From Watersipora subatra (Eukaryota; Bryozoa; Gymnolaemata; Cheilostomatida; Watersiporidae), in assembly GCF_963576615.1 (NCBI RefSeq), contig NC_088712.1, positions 27,929,870 to 27,993,869 on the forward strand: a stretch of DNA of 64,000 nucleotides, read 5' to 3'. The notes under the pieces were generated by a model. The model was not told the DNA's origin. It made no database searches and worked only from the letters and a program-made list of their open reading frames with translations. The position numbers were made by a program, and so were the translations under genes. Below, in pieces: positions 45,988-55,200 of this stretch; positions within the stretch are counted from its first letter, which is position 1, and every line of letters begins with the position of its first letter.

Positions 45988-46589
45988 CAATTAGCAGCTA
46001 CTTTTTTCTGATGAGTTGAGCCATGCGGCTTATAGGTAGGCCTACAAGGGTGCGGCTAATCACTGTGGCTTATTCTGTGGCTTTTTCTTTCACCGCTAGT
46101 GCGCACTAACGGGTATCTCCAATTAGTGCACTTTTAGCTGTGAAAGAAAATACGAAACAATGCCTCACGGTACTGTCCTGTTAGGCGCTAAGCTAAAAAG
46201 CGTCGGATTATACGAAACTGTGCCGTTCTGCACTGTTCCGTTCTGCACTGTTCCGTTTTAAATGGCGTTAAAAAGCACAGTCCTTAGTTCTGCGGCCTAT
46301 AGTAAGGTGCGGCTTATGTATTGTTTTATTATCGTTTTTGGAAAATAAAGCACATGTAGCTTATATAGAGGTGCGGTTTATAGTCCAAACAGTACGGTAG
46401 TCCCAAATTAAAAAATATTTCGTACCAGCGAACTAGACCTAAGGAATCTAATGTTTGTTCCACTGCATTTATTTTTTCATCACTATATTTTCGCACTCAT
46501 CAGAGCTGCGAAATTAAGTTCCAGCGAAATTTTACTCTGTATGCTACTCACGAAACTAAATACTAGCGAAATATAAGTGTCCTAGGGTA

Positions 46590-46860
46590 GTCGTAAGTCT
46601 GCCCCGTTCTGCAGAAGAAAGCAAACTGAGCTGCTTCACATCTTGATGCCGGCGCCTTCTCCGGTTGGTCAACCGTTTTAAAATCAGTCTTATCAAGGTT
46701 CCAAATCCTCTCAATGAGGGTAATGAAAACTTGAAGCATGTCTTCGATTTTTGCAAAGAATGCATTTACAGTTGTTGAAGGCTGCAACTCTTGATAAGCT
46801 AGTGCTTTACCTGCCAAGTGTTGCATAACCTAGGCCATACATGGCTGCAGCATTTTGTAG
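46590..46860 (-). pseudogene. pogo/Tigger transposase, part before the nested insertion
   Basis: The minus strand reads VNAFFAKIEDMLQ, then ERIWNLDKTDFKTVDQPEKA. In a neighbouring frame SAERGRLTT follows, matching I-W-N-x-D-E-T-G...T-V-Q-x-P and S-A-E-R-G in pogo/Tigger DDE_1 transposases. The TA-flanked copy B interrupts right after LTT, at the position of the usual T-M-C-C-A-V motif. The first catalytic Asp is present; frame changes show that the gene was already decaying or decayed later. Confidence 0.75.
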
Positions 46861-47009
46861 AAGTTTGCTGGCCATTACTTCTGCCACTGCTGCCTTGATA
46901 CTTTCCTCTGAGAAGTTGGGCTCCAGGGGAAAATGAGGTGTCTCATTTTACCTCGGTTACCCTATGTCATTTCACCCTGTTACCCTGTGTCATTGTACCC
47001 TGGCAGATT

Positions 47010-47510
47010 GGAAGTTTGCACAGCAAGAAGTGGATTGAACAGAGGGCTTGAACAGCATGTAGTGCTGATTGAAAAAGAATTGATTGCAAAAATGTTCCAG
47101 CAGCATGAAGTGGTGAATTGAACAGATGGTTTAAACAACATAAAGGGGTGAAATGAACAGAGGTCTTAAACAGTATGAATAGATTGAGTTAACAGAAAGG
47201 ATGTGTGATGGTGCATGGAATAAAGGTCTTATTCAATAGAAAAGGAGGATTGAACAAAATGTTTAAACGCGTGAAGAAGTGGATTGAACAAAATATTTAA
47301 ACACATGAAGGGGTGGATTGAACAGAAGGTTTAAGCAGCATGAAGGATAGACTGAATCGAAAGTTTGAACATATGAAGGAAAGGTTGAAGCAGAAGGTTT
47401 ACATAGCATGAAAGGATGGATTGAACAGAAGACTAAATTAGCACAATAAAGTGGATTAAACAGAAGTTTTAAAGATCATGAAGTGGTGGATTGAACAAAG
47501 GGTATGCTTG
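47010..47510 (+). repeat. Degenerate ~33-36 bp minisatellite
   Basis: GTGGATTGAACAGAAGGTTT followed by AAACAGCATGAAG recurs about 13 times with many substitutions. It lies between the pogo remnant and the direct repeat at 47690. Confidence 0.8.
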
Positions 47511-47689
47511 TGAACAAGTAAACTGTAACATGGTAACAGCTGCTTTCAGCGAAAGGAAGACATTTAATATGATGTAGCACATGTACTTCATTGTAGCATG
47601 TACATGCCGGTAATTAAAAATATGTTTCTATATTATAACAGTACATACATACATATTCTGCATCATGTTAAGAACTGTAATAGAATTAA

Positions 47690-47835
47690 TGAAGTGTTGC
47701 ATGCAGTCAGTAGAGTATATTCTCCATAGCTCACCAGACCTTGATGGTCCTTGACTTATGTGAGAGTAAACAGAACTTCCTGGGTGGTCGTGTTTATTTA
47801 AATACTAAGGAATGTTTGTAGGATGATATGAAAGA
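47690..47835. repeat. Direct repeat flanking the nested pogo region, right
   Basis: Partner of 38588-38750 (GCAGTCAGTAGAGTATATTC ... CTTCCTGGGT ... GGAATGTTTG). Because the repeats are direct they are not pogo TIRs. They may be the remains of an element into which the pogo copy inserted, or of a local duplication. Confidence 0.6.
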
Positions 47836-47865
47836 GTGTAGTTTAGTGAGAAAGGAACAAAGAAT

Positions 47866-48150
47866 GTGGCGGAGGAAGTAAGCAAACTTCCTGGTGTTGG
47901 GTCGATCGGCAATAAGAAACTTGTCTTCAATTATTACCAGCAAGTCAGAGAAGAAGAGATGAAGAAGATGCTTCTAGGTGGTAATCCTGACATGCTGGAC
48001 TGTACGAGGATTGGTACGCCACAATGTATAGAACTTGCTCTTTTAGCAAGTAACAGACACATTCATATAACCCGACATGCTACCCTCTTGGTGACGGGTG
48101 TTGATGGCAGTTGTACAGTTGATAGTTTTATGCGAGATTTAGGATGTTGA
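47866..48150 (+). CDS. Unrecognised 94-codon frame, possible exon
   Basis: Open from a GTG (no in-frame ATG near the start), reading AEEVSKLPGVGSIGNKKLVF then NYYQQVREEEMKKMLLGGNP, and ending TVDSFMRDLGC and TGA. Composition is protein-like with helical charged stretches, better than random frames here. No family is recognised. The lack of an ATG suggests an internal or terminal exon, or a fragment of an old element. Confidence 0.3.
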   Translation: MAEEVSKLPGVGSIGNKKLVFNYYQQVREEEMKKMLLGGNPDMLDCTRIGTPQCIELALLASNRHIHITRHATLLVTGVDGSCTVDSFMRDLGC

Positions 48151-48434
48151 ATAGTTGTAACATTTTGCTCTCTAGTGGCAATGTCATCGGATAGTTTCTA
48201 GCTCAAATTTTCTTCTCTTGTCCTTAAAAAGTAGAATGTGTATATGACTGATTGATGAAGCACGTGAGGAGATAATTTTTCACTTCTCACACATCTCTTT
48301 CACCTGTAGTATAATGTGTGCGACTAACGAGAGTTATAAAAATTTCACTCCGAAATGTTTTACTTGATCGAATGATGTTCGCTCGTAACAGTTAGACTCA
48401 ACTAAGTCGGGTTGGTAACATTTAACAAAGCCAT

Positions 48435-48456
48435 ATTCTATACAATTGTATAGAAT
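48435..48456. promoter_or_regulatory. Perfect 22-bp palindrome
   Basis: ATTCTATACAA and its exact inverse follow each other. It lies 21 bp before the ATG of the micropeptide ORF, so it could be a binding site for a dimeric factor or an RNA hairpin in the leader. Chance in AT-rich DNA cannot be excluded. Confidence 0.45.
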
Positions 48457-48477
48457 TTCAAAATATAAATAAACAAA

Positions 48478-48561
48478 ATGGCTGAATACTATGAGAAAAT
48501 ACTTGTCTATTTTGTTGTTGTACTACTAGCAACCTTATTAGTTTATCACAGTATTCTGTAA
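48478..48561 (+). CDS. Candidate 27-residue single-span membrane micropeptide
   Basis: A small ORF starts in a favourable context (AACAAAATGG, A at -3 and G at +4). It encodes a short acidic/aromatic N-terminus (MAEYYEK) and one strongly hydrophobic segment of about 18-20 residues (ILVYFVVVLLATLL...), then stops. Size and layout recall the arthropod sarcolambans (28-29 residues) and vertebrate sarcolipin/phospholamban-type peptides, which sit in the sarcoplasmic reticulum and inhibit the SERCA calcium pump. That comparison is by architecture only; I cannot show homology. It lies in a stretch without transposon signatures (48151-49171). It may equally be a chance ORF. Confidence 0.3.
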   Translation: MAEYYEKILVYFVVVLLATLLVYHSIL

Positions 48562-49171
48562 CCTAATTATGAGTTATACAGATTGCTTCTGTATAGATTG
48601 CTTCTGTGTTATCATTTTTGCTGAGATTCTAATATTGCCTCTTTAGAGCATTTGGAACATCTTTTTATACTAAGAAATACGCAAAGCTAGATAGATTTGA
48701 TTGCATTGACGTTTTTTTTTCAAAATGATGTTTTCTACAAAGGATAAAATTATGACGCTTGGATCCTTTAAAAGAAGCATATTTAAACTTGATGAACTTT
48801 GAAGTCAAATTCATAAAAACTGATTATCATTAAACCTCTAGATGTAAATAAAACTCAGAAAAAAGGAGTTGTACATTGACAGGGAATAACAGATAGATTT
48901 GTAAAATATTTTCAGCATTTTCTTACTTCTTGAACCCGTTTTGGTGTTGGGGCGTCCTTCAAACTCTTCACTGGCTGAATAGAAACTTGTCTGCAGTTAC
49001 CATATCGTTAAAGGACGGATGACTCCAGAGGATTAAGTAGTGAGACAAATGTATTGCTAGCTCATGTCAATGTGGAAGAACAATAACTAGGCAATTTTAA
49101 GGAATAAATGAAGAATAAATGGATATACAAATGTATGCCATAGTAAGCTGTTGTTCAGCAAGGTGTGCAGT
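48562..49171. other. AT-rich gap, no gene seen
   Basis: No open frame or repeat match was recognised up to the Tigger-type element. Confidence 0.35.
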
Positions 49172-50441
49172 AGGGATGTACAGTCATACTTCGACTTACG
49201 AGCTTAATGCGTTCCGAGACTAAGCTCGTATGTCAATTTACTCGCATGTTGGTGCAATTTATTTATATATACCAGGTGGAACAATTAAATATATCTTGAT
49301 TGGTTTCCATACTCTAAAAAATGCAAATAAAACTTTCAAAACAAGATAATGTAACAGAAAGAACATGTTGGTTATTGTCCTAACTTACCACATGCTTTCA
49401 AAAAGCAACAAATAAAAACTAATGCAAGGAAATGTGATAAATTAAAATGTAAAATTAAATACATACAATAGCAGCTAACGCTAGCATTTGCCAGAGAGGG
49501 AGATATAAGTTATCCTTCATTACAACAGTTGAATTTGATAAATTTGGATGTTATCAAAGTCTTAAAAGACAAACTTAGAAGCAAATCTAAAAGCAAACTT
49601 TCATTTTTAACTTAACGTAATTAAAATTTCCTCGGCGTTCATAGTTGGAAGTTTCTCGCTGGTTAGCTAATTTTTCTTTTGTTTCGCTTTCACGACTAGC
49701 CGGTCGTTTTAAGATAAACCTATCTAAGGATGTCTGCCTTTGTCGCCCTTTTAACGTGTTGCGATTAGGACGAACACTGGTGTCGTCACAAAGGTTTAAT
49801 GCACGACCACTAGCCAACTTGTCCGAATGTCTATTTTTTATAGTTTTGATAGATAGCACCGGTCTTTTCAAATAGCATCGTTTCAGTTACGCTGTCACCG
49901 GCCAATTGTTTATCTTTTATCCAATGCCTGAGCGATCTCTCCATCAGCGGTCGTGAAGATCACTGCACCGTTTAGAAACTACGGTTAATCCTTTTGCGAG
50001 CAAAATGCCCTGAATATAATCCGTCTGTTTGATAATTGTGGATGTATTTCTGTCATATTGCTGAGCTAGCTCAATTACGCATACACATTTCGCATATTTT
50101 TCAATAATTTTCCGTTTAACATCAATTGTTATCATTTGCTTTTTCTTTGCATTATTTTTCGTTTTACTGGCAAACTTTCGGTCTACGCACAATACTTTTA
50201 ATTCACATAATTCACACGGTGAATTCACACATAATAAACACGGTACAAAAGTATAGCCTGAGCAGTTGAAAAATACAGATTGATGCTGTTGTCATAAAAC
50301 ACCTCCGGCATACTTGGAAACTGACTCACGTGCTCAAATCTCAAACATGGCTCGTATGTTAGTGCTAAAACTTGCTTAAAAGCTGGCTCGTATCTCAAGT
50401 TTCTCGGACGTTGGAGCATTCGTAAGTTGAATTATTATTGT
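49172..50441 (-). mobile_element. Internally deleted Tigger (pogo-superfamily) element
   Basis: Left end CAGTCATACTTCGACTTACG and a right region containing AATGCTCCAACGTCC/CTTACGAAT in inverse are Tigger-like, with TA at both borders. The minus strand retains the N-terminal DNA-binding region (KFASKTKNNAKKKQMITIDV then RKIIEKYAKCVCVIELAQQY, 49944-50200). It also retains a C-terminal tail (RQRQTSLDRFILKRPASRES, within 49587-49871), but the DDE catalytic core between them is missing. The element is thus a non-autonomous deletion product. The tail carries a PCNA-binding-like box QTSLDRFI. Confidence 0.75.
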
Positions 50442-50459
50442 ATTAGTGACTTGACAGGT

Positions 50460-50650
50460 ACAGCAAGTATGCAGAAATAAACATGAACAGGCGTACACTT
50501 TGTACACACAGGGAATTTGTACACACACTAGTAAATATGCAATCACAGACATATAAACACATATACACATACTTGTATGCACACGCGCATATGAACACAT
50601 ACATTTGTACACGCGTACATTTATACACACAAATCTTTGTACATGGATGT
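50460..50650. repeat. Degenerate CA/TA-rich microsatellite
   Basis: ACATATAAACACATATACAC-like runs of alternating purine/pyrimidine interspersed with GTACAC. Several short frames result but none is a gene. Confidence 0.7.
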
Positions 50651-50653
50651 ATA

Positions 50654-51823
50654 CTGCAAAAACTCGATTGAACACCATGGTGCTCTATTTTTTCACCCTT
50701 CTCATATAATACTTTTTAAATAGAGACTGGCATCGTGTTTTTTCAAATAGCTCATCAGAATTTTGGGAAAATAAAGTTAACACTTTTACAGATAAAGCAC
50801 ACGTCACCTATATTTTGCACTCTTTTTTGGTGGAGCGACATTGACCTTTTTAAATGCAAGAAATCTGATAACTTACCTCCAACTAGTCGTAGATCTCTAA
50901 ATAAATGTGTTGGAAAGCCAAGCAATATTTCTACCAGTTGATATCTATCTATTGCTTGCAATGATATTATAGCCTGTGCCAGTCTGCAATTTATTGAGGT
51001 TTTGAATGTTTTATTTCGTTGTAAATTTAAAGGCATGTTTTTAGTTATAACTAGATTCAACAATTTTGTTTAAAAACTCGTTAATATGTTTGCTACAGTT
51101 TGCAGCCAAAACTGGCCTTTTGCATGCAATAGAAGAGGAGTTATGTATATGTCGATCCATTGTAAGCCAAGCTAAAAAAACCGCAAGGATGCTATCAAAT
51201 AATATGCTATGAATCTGCAAACTGATTTTGTATAATCATAACCTATCACAAGCTGCAAATACATGTATACATTCAAGAATGAGTGGCATAAATCATACTT
51301 ACAATACATGCAGAATAAGAAATAAACATTTTAAAGACAAATATTTGCATCATTTGCTCGGCCAGTTGCTTTCTGGTTGATGCTGTTTCATTTGAAATGA
51401 TTTCATCTTCTGGCTGTTTAATACCTTCCACGATGTCTTTAGACCTTAACTTTTTTTGCACGGCTGAACTAGTTGATATTGGCGTACAAGCAATTTTTTT
51501 TAGCAAAACTCGTCCGCATTGCAATTTACACAATAAATGATAAACTTTCAGCCCGATGAGTGCCAAGTACAACTTTGAGCCTAAAACTAGTTGTTCATAT
51601 ACCATCGTAAATGTAAACGGTTTTTCAAAATAGCCAAATTATCAAGGCCGCATTAAACAAGGAACTGCTATTAGCCTGATATGGTTATTGTATATTTTTA
51701 TAGCGTTGCTTTAAAGTCTTTATTAGTACCATTCAGTGGAAACTTTTTTATTGATCACTTGCTATTATGGGTTAATAAAGATCAATATCAAATAGAACAG
51801 GCATTCAATTAGAGGTTTGGTGG
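50654..51823. mobile_element. 1.17-kb TA-flanked DNA transposon
   Basis: The left CTGCAAAAACTCGATTGAAC and the inverted right end CCACCAAACCTCTAATTGAA are related to the MITE at 37880. TA borders both sides (50652-50653, 51824-51825). Minus-strand frames inside (50755-51063, 51273-51605) show no recognisable transposase motif; Arg/Lys content is modest. Confidence 0.6.
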
Positions 51824-51837
51824 TACATGCATATATA

Positions 51838-51960
51838 CTAGGGCTGGGCACGAGTACTCCTTGGCCAACGAGTTTAGACCGGCCCCTTTCCATTCGAGTT
51901 TTTTGAGTATCGAGTAGCTAGAGTGCTGGGCATGAGTGCTTCTTGGCCTACGGGTTTTTT
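51838..51960 (+). mobile_element. hAT-like end, tandemly duplicated
   Basis: GGGCTGGGCACGAGTACTCC with CTTGGCCAACGAG resembles a hAT terminus and is repeated about 85 bp later as GTGCTGGGCATGAGTGCTTC. No opposite end was identified. Confidence 0.35.
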
Positions 51961-52168
51961 GGATATTGGGTTTGTTGATACGGATTTCATGTCTACTGCC
52001 TACTGTGTTCGAGTTTTTTTGACAGGAGACGACAACTCCATGAAAACAATATATCATTTTTAATATAGACACCAACTAAGAGCAAAAACTTGTACAATAA
52101 CCACGTAACTGAACTGTGTGGTGTTCATGATATGCGGTACATTTTACTTTCTGACTAATCTTGTACTA

Positions 52169-53190
52169 CCCTAGGACACTTATATTTTGCTAGTATTTAG
52201 TTTCGTGAGTAGCATACAGAGTAAAATTTCGCTGGAACTTAATTCCGCAGCTCTGATGAGTGCGAAAATATAGTGATGTGAAAATAAATGCAGTGGAACA
52301 AACATTAGATTCCTCAGGTCCAGTTCGCTGGTACGAAATATTTTTCAATTTGGGACTACCGTACTGTTTGGACTATAAACCGCACCTCTATATAAGCTAC
52401 ATGTGCTTTATTTTCCATAAACGATAATAAAACAATACATAAGCCGCACCTTACTATAGGCCGTAGAACTCAGGACTGTGCTTTTTAACACCATTTAAAA
52501 CGGAACAGTGCAGAACGGCACAGTTTCGTATTATCCGACGCTTTTTAACTTAGCTGCTAATTGTCCGAAAAGTACGGTAGTTTGTATTTGTGAACCGCAG
52601 GTAGAAATGTGTAGGCTAGATCAATAATGTAATTTGATCGCTTGCTGCCATTTGTTTCCTAGACTATCAATGACGTCAAAGCCGCAGTGACTGATTGGTA
52701 CCAATATTAGAATTCAAGTATTTATAGCACGCGGTGCCGCGGTGGCCATGGCACCGGGTTGTTATTGCTTTTGGTTGGTAATAAAATTCATCACCACAAT
52801 AATTATTATTCAATTTTATGACTTTTTCTACCAGACTGTCATCCTCATTAGTTACAAATTCAATGACTAAACTAATATCATCATCTTTTTCATTTGTCTA
52901 GGCTTTTCCAAAAAAAGATTATTATCTTAATTTGTTTTGCCAAGCTGCTCAGTCAGTGTATTAGCTATAATGAGTTTAGCAAAACTTGCCCAATGAGCCA
53001 ACCACACACGAAAATTGCCTGCATTTCTAATATGACGATTTTATTGTGAATATCAATGGAGAAAGCCATTTATTTTCGCGTTTTCGCTCGTTCGTTATGA
53101 TAGTTTAGTTTCGCTCATGAAATTTTCGCGAGAGGCTGTTGCCGCGAAAACGCGAAAGTTAGATGCCGCGAATACATAAGTGTCCTAGGG
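52169..53190. mobile_element. Non-autonomous TA-flanked transposon, copy C
   Basis: Ends CCCTAGGACACTTATATTTT and inverted CCCTAGGACACTTATGTATT lie between TA dinucleotides (52167-52168, 53191-53192). Same orientation as copy A. It shares the GCACGCGGTGCCGCGGTGGC block with copy B and carries a small nested element. No transposase. Confidence 0.88.
52359..52577. mobile_element. 219-bp CCGTAC-type MITE nested in copy C
   Basis: CCGTACTGTTTGGACTATAA and the inverted end CCGTACTTTTCGGACAATT are bordered by TA (52357-52358, 52578-52579). It shares both ends and the AAAACGGAACAGTGCAGAAC block with the longer copy in B (40838-46397). Inserted at the same homologous position as that copy. Confidence 0.88.
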
Positions 53191-53315
53191 TATATACTTA
53201 ATTTGCAATTATTAGTGAAAAAACCTGTTTTTACTTTATAACTAGAAAAAATCGGATGGTATACGCCAAAGCTTCAAACAGACAATGAAGAGTGAAAATA
53301 TACTAAAATATACAC

Positions 53316-53420
53316 TCCTCTGCACGAGTGATTTTCAACCCCTGTGCCGCGGCATACTAGTATGCCATGAAAAACTATCCAATGTCCCTTTTTAAAATTT
53401 GATTTTTACCAAACATTTAT
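53316..53420 (+). mobile_element. hAT-like end
   Basis: AGTGATTTTCAACCCCTGTG then CCGCGGCATACTAGTATGCC is a palindrome-containing hAT-type terminus of a kind common in aquatic animals. The opposite end was not found. Confidence 0.4.
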
Positions 53421-53486
53421 TAATCATTCTCTGTAAATATTGTCATTGTCCGGGGTCCTTGGCGTAAAGACTGGGAGGGTTATTTA

Positions 53487-53620
53487 CCGTAAAACCTTTA
53501 TTTGAACGCTATGGCGTTCTATTTTTGACCCTTCTTTTATGATAGCCTTTAATGAGAGATGACGTTCAATGAAAGGGTGGCATTTAAATTTTCAACTAGC
53601 TGCCCAAGATTTTGGTAAAC
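53487..53620. mobile_element. Partial CCGTAAAAC-type MITE
   Basis: CCGTAAAACCTTTATTTGAA with TTCTATTTTTGACCCTTC matches the left end of the MITE at 37880, after a TA at 53485. A possible inverted end (GACGTTCAATGAAAGGGTGG) follows at about 53550. Degraded. Confidence 0.5.
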
Positions 53621-54462
53621 TTTATTGAACGAATGATTACATAATATCCAGTATTAAGTTATAATTTAAGATATTTCAACGAACAATCAATGATAAGACA
53701 TCAACGAACGTAAAATTATAAGACAAAAGATATAATACAAGACATATAATACAAAATAACAAGGTGATTACTGGCATGTAATAAAATGTTTATTGTTGAA
53801 AATCAAATAATACACCACTATTGCAACAGTACTCGTCATTCTCTAGAACTGTCGAGTAGCTCTCAAATCACTCTAGAATCAGCATCCGATAGTTGAATGT
53901 CATTTTATTGGTAATGCCAGCATCAGCCCCTGCTTGCTGGAGACACTCCATTCCAGTCTTAATCGGGCGTCTGACCTGAAACAATGGATATTGTTATCCT
54001 CAGACCCGTTTAGAGCGTCGGTCATTTTATATCTCTTGAACGACTTGCCGATTAGCATCTTTGGATTCGTGCCTGCTTGACATATCTGTCAAAAGTTTTA
54101 TAAGTACGTTCTCGTAGTACTCTGAAATTTAACACACAACTTAAATCGTAAGAGCACTTTGATCAAATGCCCAGTCTTCGATGTAGTTAGTTCAATCTTC
54201 AGGCACCATGATCTATGTGCGTCTGTTGCATGTATTGCATGTTTGATGCATGGTCAATGCATTTAATATTGACCGACAAACTCAAAGTCTATCGGAATTG
54301 GACAGATGGTTTAGTACAATATGCCTAAGAGATATAAAAAGCAAGGCTCTAGGACAGACCCTGGATTTGGGGCGGACGGACAAAATCTCCCAAAAATTCC
54401 AAATAAATTTTTTTAGAAATTTCTTAAAAAGTTGTAAAACTTTAAAAAAGTAAAAACAAAGC
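53621..54462. other. Gap, no gene seen
   Basis: AT-rich with AAGACATATAATACAA repeats near 53700-53760. Around 54340-54380 a GACAGACCCTGGATTTGGGG stretch may be the body of a tRNA-derived SINE reading leftward from 54535. Confidence 0.3.
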
Positions 54463-54535
54463 TAGTTTCTTGGGCTCGAACCAGGGACCTTCAAATCTCC
54501 AGTCTGACGCTCTCCCAAACGAGCTCTTGTATTTA
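54463..54535 (-). tRNA. tRNA-Phe-derived pseudogene or SINE head
   Basis: On the minus strand GAGCTCGTTTGGGAGAGCGT then CAGACTGGAGATTTGAAGGT and CCCTGGTTCGAGCCC follow eukaryotic tRNA-Phe closely: A box, anticodon arm, and B box GGTTCGAGCCC. The anticodon loop reads CTGGAGA, so the anticodon would be GGA where tRNA-Phe has GAA. The acceptor strands do not pair, so it is not a functional tRNA. It is a pseudogene or the promoter head of a SINE. Confidence 0.6.
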
Positions 54536-54637
54536 TATTACCAAACATTTTGTAATTCATCAGTACAATTCAAGTACACAGTTACAATACACATTCCATA
54601 GTATGGTTGTTTACTATATCAGTCTTTAACTATAGGT

Positions 54638-54692
54638 GGTTGCTAGGCAACCAACTCATTATATTCCCATTTACAATTGGTTGCTAGGCAAC
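54638..54692. promoter_or_regulatory. Two RFX X-box-like palindromes
   Basis: GGTTGCTAGGCAACC at 54638-54652 and GGTTGCTAGGCAAC at 54679-54692 match the imperfect palindrome bound by RFX factors (GTTGCY...RGCAAC), spaced 41 bp apart start to start. They lie about 390 bp before the first Polinton frame; whether they belong to the host or to the element's terminal region is unknown. Confidence 0.45.
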
Positions 54693-55079
54693 TGACAGGT
54701 ATGTACTCCTATCTAGGCTTAAAGCAATTGTATAATAAATAGGATCCCAATGTGTAGTAATGTTTACTATGGAATGTCATTGCATACTTTAGGGGAAAAC
54801 CCTATTTCATTTATATCATGCGTAAAAGTTTTTTAGTATAATAAAGGAGCTGTACAAATACGGCAAGCACACTTAGCACTTAGGTCCTATAGTTGTGTGT
54901 CTTTTATGGCAGCCTGTACAGTGACTACCCAACAATTTTATCGTTTTTATCCATTTTGTATGTTATGTAACATACAAAATACCTAATAAATGATTGACAA
55001 ATATTTTTAGCTGATAACTCCTACCGCCTATGGAAAATCTAGATTTTATAAGCAATGCATATTTCTACCTTGCATTTAA

Positions 55080-55172
55080 ATGGAGGAACTAAGACGGATG
55101 GCTGAAGATCGAAGAATAAACGATTATCATAAGATGACCCGCGCTGAGCTTGTAGTAGCTCTAAATGTTTAA
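55080..55172 (+). CDS. Short 30-residue Polinton frame
   Basis: TTTAAATGG starts a frame reading MEELRRMAEDRRINDYHKMT then RAELVVALNV. The Y-x-K-M-T-R-A-E-L end resembles the Rho-N/SAP-like motif seen at the C-terminus of the 63533-63835 product. Its stop is followed directly by another TAAATG. It may be a real mini-gene or the remains of a longer one. Confidence 0.35.
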   Translation: MEELRRMAEDRRINDYHKMTRAELVVALNV

Positions 55173-55200
55173 TAAATGTCAAATATAAAAAAAAAATGCG

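Larger units (their letters stand above)
40838..46397. mobile_element. CCGTAC-type TA-flanked element nested in copy B
   Basis: Left end CCGTACTTTTCGGAC and inverted right end CCGTACTGTTTGGACTATAA are flanked by TA (40836-40837, 46398-46399). Copy A has the uninterrupted target at this site. The element proper is about 424 bp; 5.1 kb of it is a Gypsy retrotransposon inserted 19 bp inside the left end. A 219-bp deletion derivative sits at the same homologous site of copy C (52359-52577). Confidence 0.88.
40225..46587. mobile_element. Non-autonomous TA-flanked transposon, copy B (host of two nested elements)
   Basis: Ends CCCTAGGACACTTATGTATT and the inverted CCCTAGGACACTTATATTTC are bordered by TA (40223-40224, 46588-46589). 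It is in the opposite orientation to copies A and C. Without its nested cargo it would be about 0.8 kb. It contains the GGTGCCGCGGTGGCCATGGC block also seen in copy C. It is inserted inside a pogo transposase remnant. Confidence 0.9.

Noticed and set aside
38588-47835. Direct repeats at 38588 and 47690 as LTRs of one large element
   Set aside because: They are only about 150 bp, diverged, without TG...CA ends or a target duplication, and enclose a pogo element instead of gag-pol.
49172-50441. Intact Tigger transposase gene
   Set aside because: DNA-binding head and C-terminal tail are present but the catalytic core is missing.
50460-50650. Short frames in the CA/TA-rich stretch
   Set aside because: Low-complexity sequence gives frames on both strands with biased composition and no motif.
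53621-55079. Left terminal inverted repeat of the Polinton
   Set aside because: Without the right end of the element in the window no inverted partner can be identified, so no boundary was called.
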